64,000 nt of DNA from Telopea speciosissima (Eukaryota > Streptophyta > Magnoliopsida > Proteales > Proteaceae): positions 66,302,755 through 66,366,754 of the forward strand of contig NC_057922.1 in assembly GCF_018873765.1 (NCBI RefSeq), read 5' to 3'. The notes beneath the pieces are model-generated. The model ran no database searches. It was not told the origin of the DNA and was given only the letters and a program-made list of their open reading frames with translations. The translations under genes were made by a program, and so were the position numbers. Below, piece by piece: positions 60,876 to 64,000 of this stretch (position 1 is its first letter; each line of letters begins with the position of its first letter).

Positions 60876-61420
60876 AAACGGTGCAGCCGTAAAATTCTGA
60901 AAATTTCTAAATCTCACTTCCTTCTCCTCATCCACTCTTGATCGCTCTTATCAAAGGCGGATGCAAGAAATCTAGATGGGATTGTCCAGCTAATGTTGCT
61001 AGTAGAAGATGAAACACACATGCTGTCAAAATCCCAACAACCTGATTCAAGGTATGTCAACGAACATCCCTCTAAACTCTCTGAATATGTATTAAAAATC
61101 TTTGAATTTCTTGTTCCAGACTCATCCACTATGGTTTCTGCCCATACCCATTTCATTTTTCTGGGTGATTTGTACGTGTTAATGGTGTTAAGTTCTGCTA
61201 TACTTGTGGGTATTTAGTTTCAGGAAGTTTTGGTTTCACGGAAAATTGAATTGAAATTGGGTTTGGGCTAAAATTGGGCGGTGAGTTTGGAACCAAAGCA
61301 GAAGCTGGAATCGAAATTGGGTATAAGTCTAAATTTTTTAAATTTAATTGACGAACTTTTCAATTTCTGGGTGGTTTGGATGAAAGGTGTGGGGTACTGG
61401 TATCATCTGTATCATCTGGA
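60876..61420. other. unassigned
   Basis: An 80-residue minus-strand frame (61156-60914) and overlapping plus frames have no recognised domain. The stretch 61230-61330 is rich in GAAATTGGG. It may be 5' untranslated sequence of the PP2C-like fragment that follows. Confidence 0.3.
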
Positions 61421-61425
61421 TTAAG

Positions 61426-61547
61426 AACATCATTACACTCTATTGGAAGCCTTCCAGAGGGGGCTACGATTCTAGTAAGAGCGAAGATGGAAGAGGCGGG
61501 ACAAATGAGTTATTATGGTACAAGGATTCAAGTCACCATGTTAATTA
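61426..61547 (+). pseudogene. PP2C (clade D-like) N-terminal exon fragment
   Basis: The frame LYWKPSRGGYDSSKSEDGRG then TNELLWYKDSSHHVN resembles the N-terminus of plant clade D protein phosphatases 2C, in which a Cys/Trp-Lys-Pro-Ser block precedes LLWYKD and HVxGEFSM. The similarity ends exactly where the repeat beginning TATCACACCCCG starts, and no start codon in good context or downstream phosphatase motif is present in the remaining 2.4 kb. I read it as a gene fragment cut by an insertion; a live gene continuing beyond the window is less likely. Confidence 0.45.
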
Positions 61548-62770
61548 TCACACCCCGAAACTACCCCTGGGAGGATTCGACGGTTGACCCGAATACCCGA
61601 AGTATTCGAAGACCACCAAGATCCAGATACAGTAAATACACGTCACAAGCACAACACAATTTCAAGATAACACGTGTTATATTGATCAGAGTGCAGGAAA
61701 AGTAAAGTGCTATAAGTTTTATACATATTATTTACATTGAAAGTTTCAATAGCTGGATATTCCCAAGTTCACGACCATCGAGCCAACACACAACTATTCT
61801 AAAATATAAACAGTGAAAATTCATCTACAAAAAAGGATAGTATTAAACAAAAGAAAATAAAAAGATAACGCCACGTCATCAGTTCCTGTTCTCCAAGTAA
61901 TCCTTTCTGTCACAAACGCATTCACCTGCAGGATCATCTAAAAATAGAAAATTCCACAAGGGTGAGCTCCACTGAACCCAGCAAGTAAAGGATAAACCAC
62001 ACACAAGCACATGCACACACAAAGCAAAATTCTAGATGCATGGATTCAGTTTTAATCTTAATTCCACCTATCAAAATATCTAAGTCTCTAAGATTGTGCT
62101 ACAGCAACACCTTAGGTAGCACCCCCTTCTTTGGCAATGTCAAACCCGAGTTGCGTTGGAAGCCTGCCGGTCCCTTGCCTCAATCGGACATCACTGGTCC
62201 CAGTACCTCCGTTGGTAACGGCTGGTTTCCTGGTCCTCAATCGGACATCGGCGATTCCAGTACCTCCTTTGGTAACGCTAGTTTACTCAGCAAACCCCCG
62301 AGATTTAGTCCTCTACCACAGTTCCGGTCCTCAGTCGAAAATCACCGTTCCCAGTACCTCCGTTGGTAACTGCTGGTTTTTCCAGGGAGGACTATCCAAC
62401 ACGTAAACCCCTGTTGGAAAGGGTTGTAGCACTAGGGAGTGACATTCCTAGCCATATGCAAACTAATGGCATAGTACAAGGTGTACAGTGCTCCCGCATC
62501 CCATACTACGGCACACCATACCTCTCGTTTTCAAGCCGACTACGACATCTATTCTAACACAAAGATTCACATTTCAAACCATCATATCAATATCACTTCA
62601 CATTTTCATATCCATAACCATAACCATCAGTCAAAAGATAATTTTTGAATAAAGACAACATTCATTCATATGCATGATTTCTAACAACATTCTAAATGAA
62701 ATAAACATTCCCAAAATAAATCAAAGTCTATCCCTACTTACCTTGTTATGAGTGCAATTTGACGAGTGAA
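61548..62770. mobile_element. LTR-type repeat with internal tandem units
   Basis: Starts TATCACACCCCGAAACTACC, the usual opening (TGTCACACCCC) of a common plant gypsy LTR, and holds GGGTGAGCTCCACTGAACCCAG. Between about 62165 and 62375 a unit of 70-80 bp with TCCCAGTACCTCCGTTGGTAAC recurs three times; open frames across it are not genes. The partner LTR and internal region are not seen, so the right limit is a guess. Confidence 0.5.
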
Positions 62771-64000
62771 CGGTAAAGTCCTACGAATGTTTAACCACAT
62801 CTGGTGTTAGAAAGTGTCAAGAACTCGTGTGGAGTTCTAGGGTTACCTTGTGGTAAGGTTAGGTAAGGTCTAGGACGTATTCACGAGTGAAACAGAATCT
62901 CAGGTTGATGAGGCAGTCAATCGAGACATCAACCTGAGATGGCAATGTTCAAAAGGGACAGAGACAACATTCTCTGGTTGATGATGCAGTCAACCAGGAC
63001 ATCCACCAGAGATACAATAGCAGCACGGTAGGGCTGAAAACTCAAGGTTTTGATGGGGTTTCTGGCTGAGCTTCATCCAATTAGTCAGGGGGATGCTGTT
63101 TACATGACCATCACCAAGAGATGGACCTATATTATGATACAATTTTTTTTATAAAAAATTACGGGTTTTGAAGATGGGTACAACCATGGCTGAAATTCTT
63201 TGTTTTAAATTGTAAAACAGTCACATATGGCTGAAACAAGAATCCATTGCTTCAGTTTTAGCAGTAGATATATAAATTGAATAGTAACTAGGTTAATATA
63301 GGACTAAGGTTTGAGATTTGAACATATATGAGATAATTGTTTTAATTTTTGAAATTTCTAAACCAATTAGCTAAAGAAAAACAGTAGAGAAACCAAACTC
63401 ATGGTTTAATTTATGAAACTGATTTAGTATAATAAAAAAAAGAGAGTTAGGAAAGTAAGAACTCATCTAGCTTGAAGTCTACAAGAAAAATGAATGAATC
63501 CAGAAATGGATTCATCAATTTAACTCAAAAATTGATGGTTCTTCCTTTGATTTCAGCAAGAAATTGGACATGAGAAGATAATCTAGAGTGATTAGAAGTG
63601 ATGAAGGTAAGGATCTTACCTAAGGATGGGGATTAGATCAAAGTAGCAGCCCCTCAATCGGCTTTCCTTCTTCTTCTTTTTCTTATTTTCTCTACTTCTC
63701 TGTTCTCTTTGTTTTCCAAATGGTTTGAATAAAGTGGAGTAGTGAATTAGATTGGTTTTAATTAATCTTTGTTTTTTTTATTAGACAAAACATGAGGCGG
63801 TTGGATTAGAAGGAGGAACATGTTAGATAAGTTTCAAGTTTTTCTTTTTATCAATCCTAACATGTGTCATTTAGAGTTTAAAAGAGATTTTTTTTATTAT
63901 TAAATTCTCTTCTTCTTATCCATCTTTTAGTCGGTTTAATGGAACGTAGTGTTCTTCTTTAATTAATTAGATTAGTTTAGATGGTGGTAGTGGATAAGTT
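62771..64000. other. no gene seen to the right edge
   Basis: Contains an approximate duplication (CAGGTTGATGAGGCAGTCAATC near 62900 and GGTTGATGATGCAGTCAACC near 62975) and AT-rich sequence. It may be further LTR sequence of the element beginning at 61548. Confidence 0.35.

Noticed and set aside
60914-61156. 80-residue minus-strand frame
   Set aside because: Unique-looking but unsupported: no domain, no neighbouring exon and a random-length frame.
62040-62406. Repetitive open frames of about 100 residues
   Set aside because: Generated by tandem 70-80 bp units of an LTR-type repeat; out-of-frame copies are equally open.

Overview
This is a nuclear plant (angiosperm) window. The support is: split genes with canonical GT..AG introns, a respiratory burst oxidase homologue, an Ole e 1 family pollen protein, a DRM1/ARP dormancy-auxin protein, and dense decayed plant transposons (LTR elements primed by initiator tRNA-Met, L1-type LINEs, MULE, hAT, SINEs, foldback MITEs). 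I cannot fix the species. I saw no organellar DNA, no CRISPR array, no bacterial-type operon and no functional tRNA or rRNA gene.

Layout. 0-8 kb: nested retroelements. A 193-bp LTR of an element running off the left edge sits against a chromodomain-bearing Ty3/gypsy integrase remnant. A 4.2-kb gag-only LTR retrotransposon (1066-5223, exact 5-bp duplication) lies inside the same remnant, followed by a LINE ORF2 relic. 8.5-8.6 kb: possible last exon of an unrecognised membrane-protein gene. 9.3-10.2 kb: foldback MITEs. 10.7-20.2 kb: a complete 14-exon RBOHE-like NADPH oxidase gene on the minus strand (936 codons, all exon phases close). Its introns carry MITE and LINE pieces. 20.5-36 kb: gene-poor, with SINEs, MITEs (two with exact target duplications), minisatellites and LTR remnants. 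36.1-38.2 kb: a 2.1-kb Mutator-type element with a 10-bp target duplication that carries a broken TRM13 tRNA-methyltransferase fragment (Pack-MULE), next to a LINE RT relic. 41.2-41.8 kb: an intact three-exon DRM1/ARP gene (minus). 43.1-50.6 kb: a 6.9-kb MULE inserted into an hAT-like non-autonomous element. The MULE holds a decayed three-exon MuDR transposase and an opposite-strand, intact GRF zinc-finger ORF. 51.46-51.66 kb: an almost pure C tract, probably an assembly problem, abutting a broken hAT transposase. 58.6-59.1 kb: an intact single-exon Ole e 1 family gene with TATA box and poly(A) signal. 61.4 kb to the end: a PP2C-like exon fragment cut by an LTR-type repeat.

Host genes are thus three intact ones (RBOHE-like, DRM1-like, Ole e 1-like) plus one doubtful terminal exon; the rest is mobile or repetitive. 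They do not form a pathway by position. RBOHE and Ole e 1 family genes are both associated with anthers in other plants, but that is family knowledge, not something this sequence shows.
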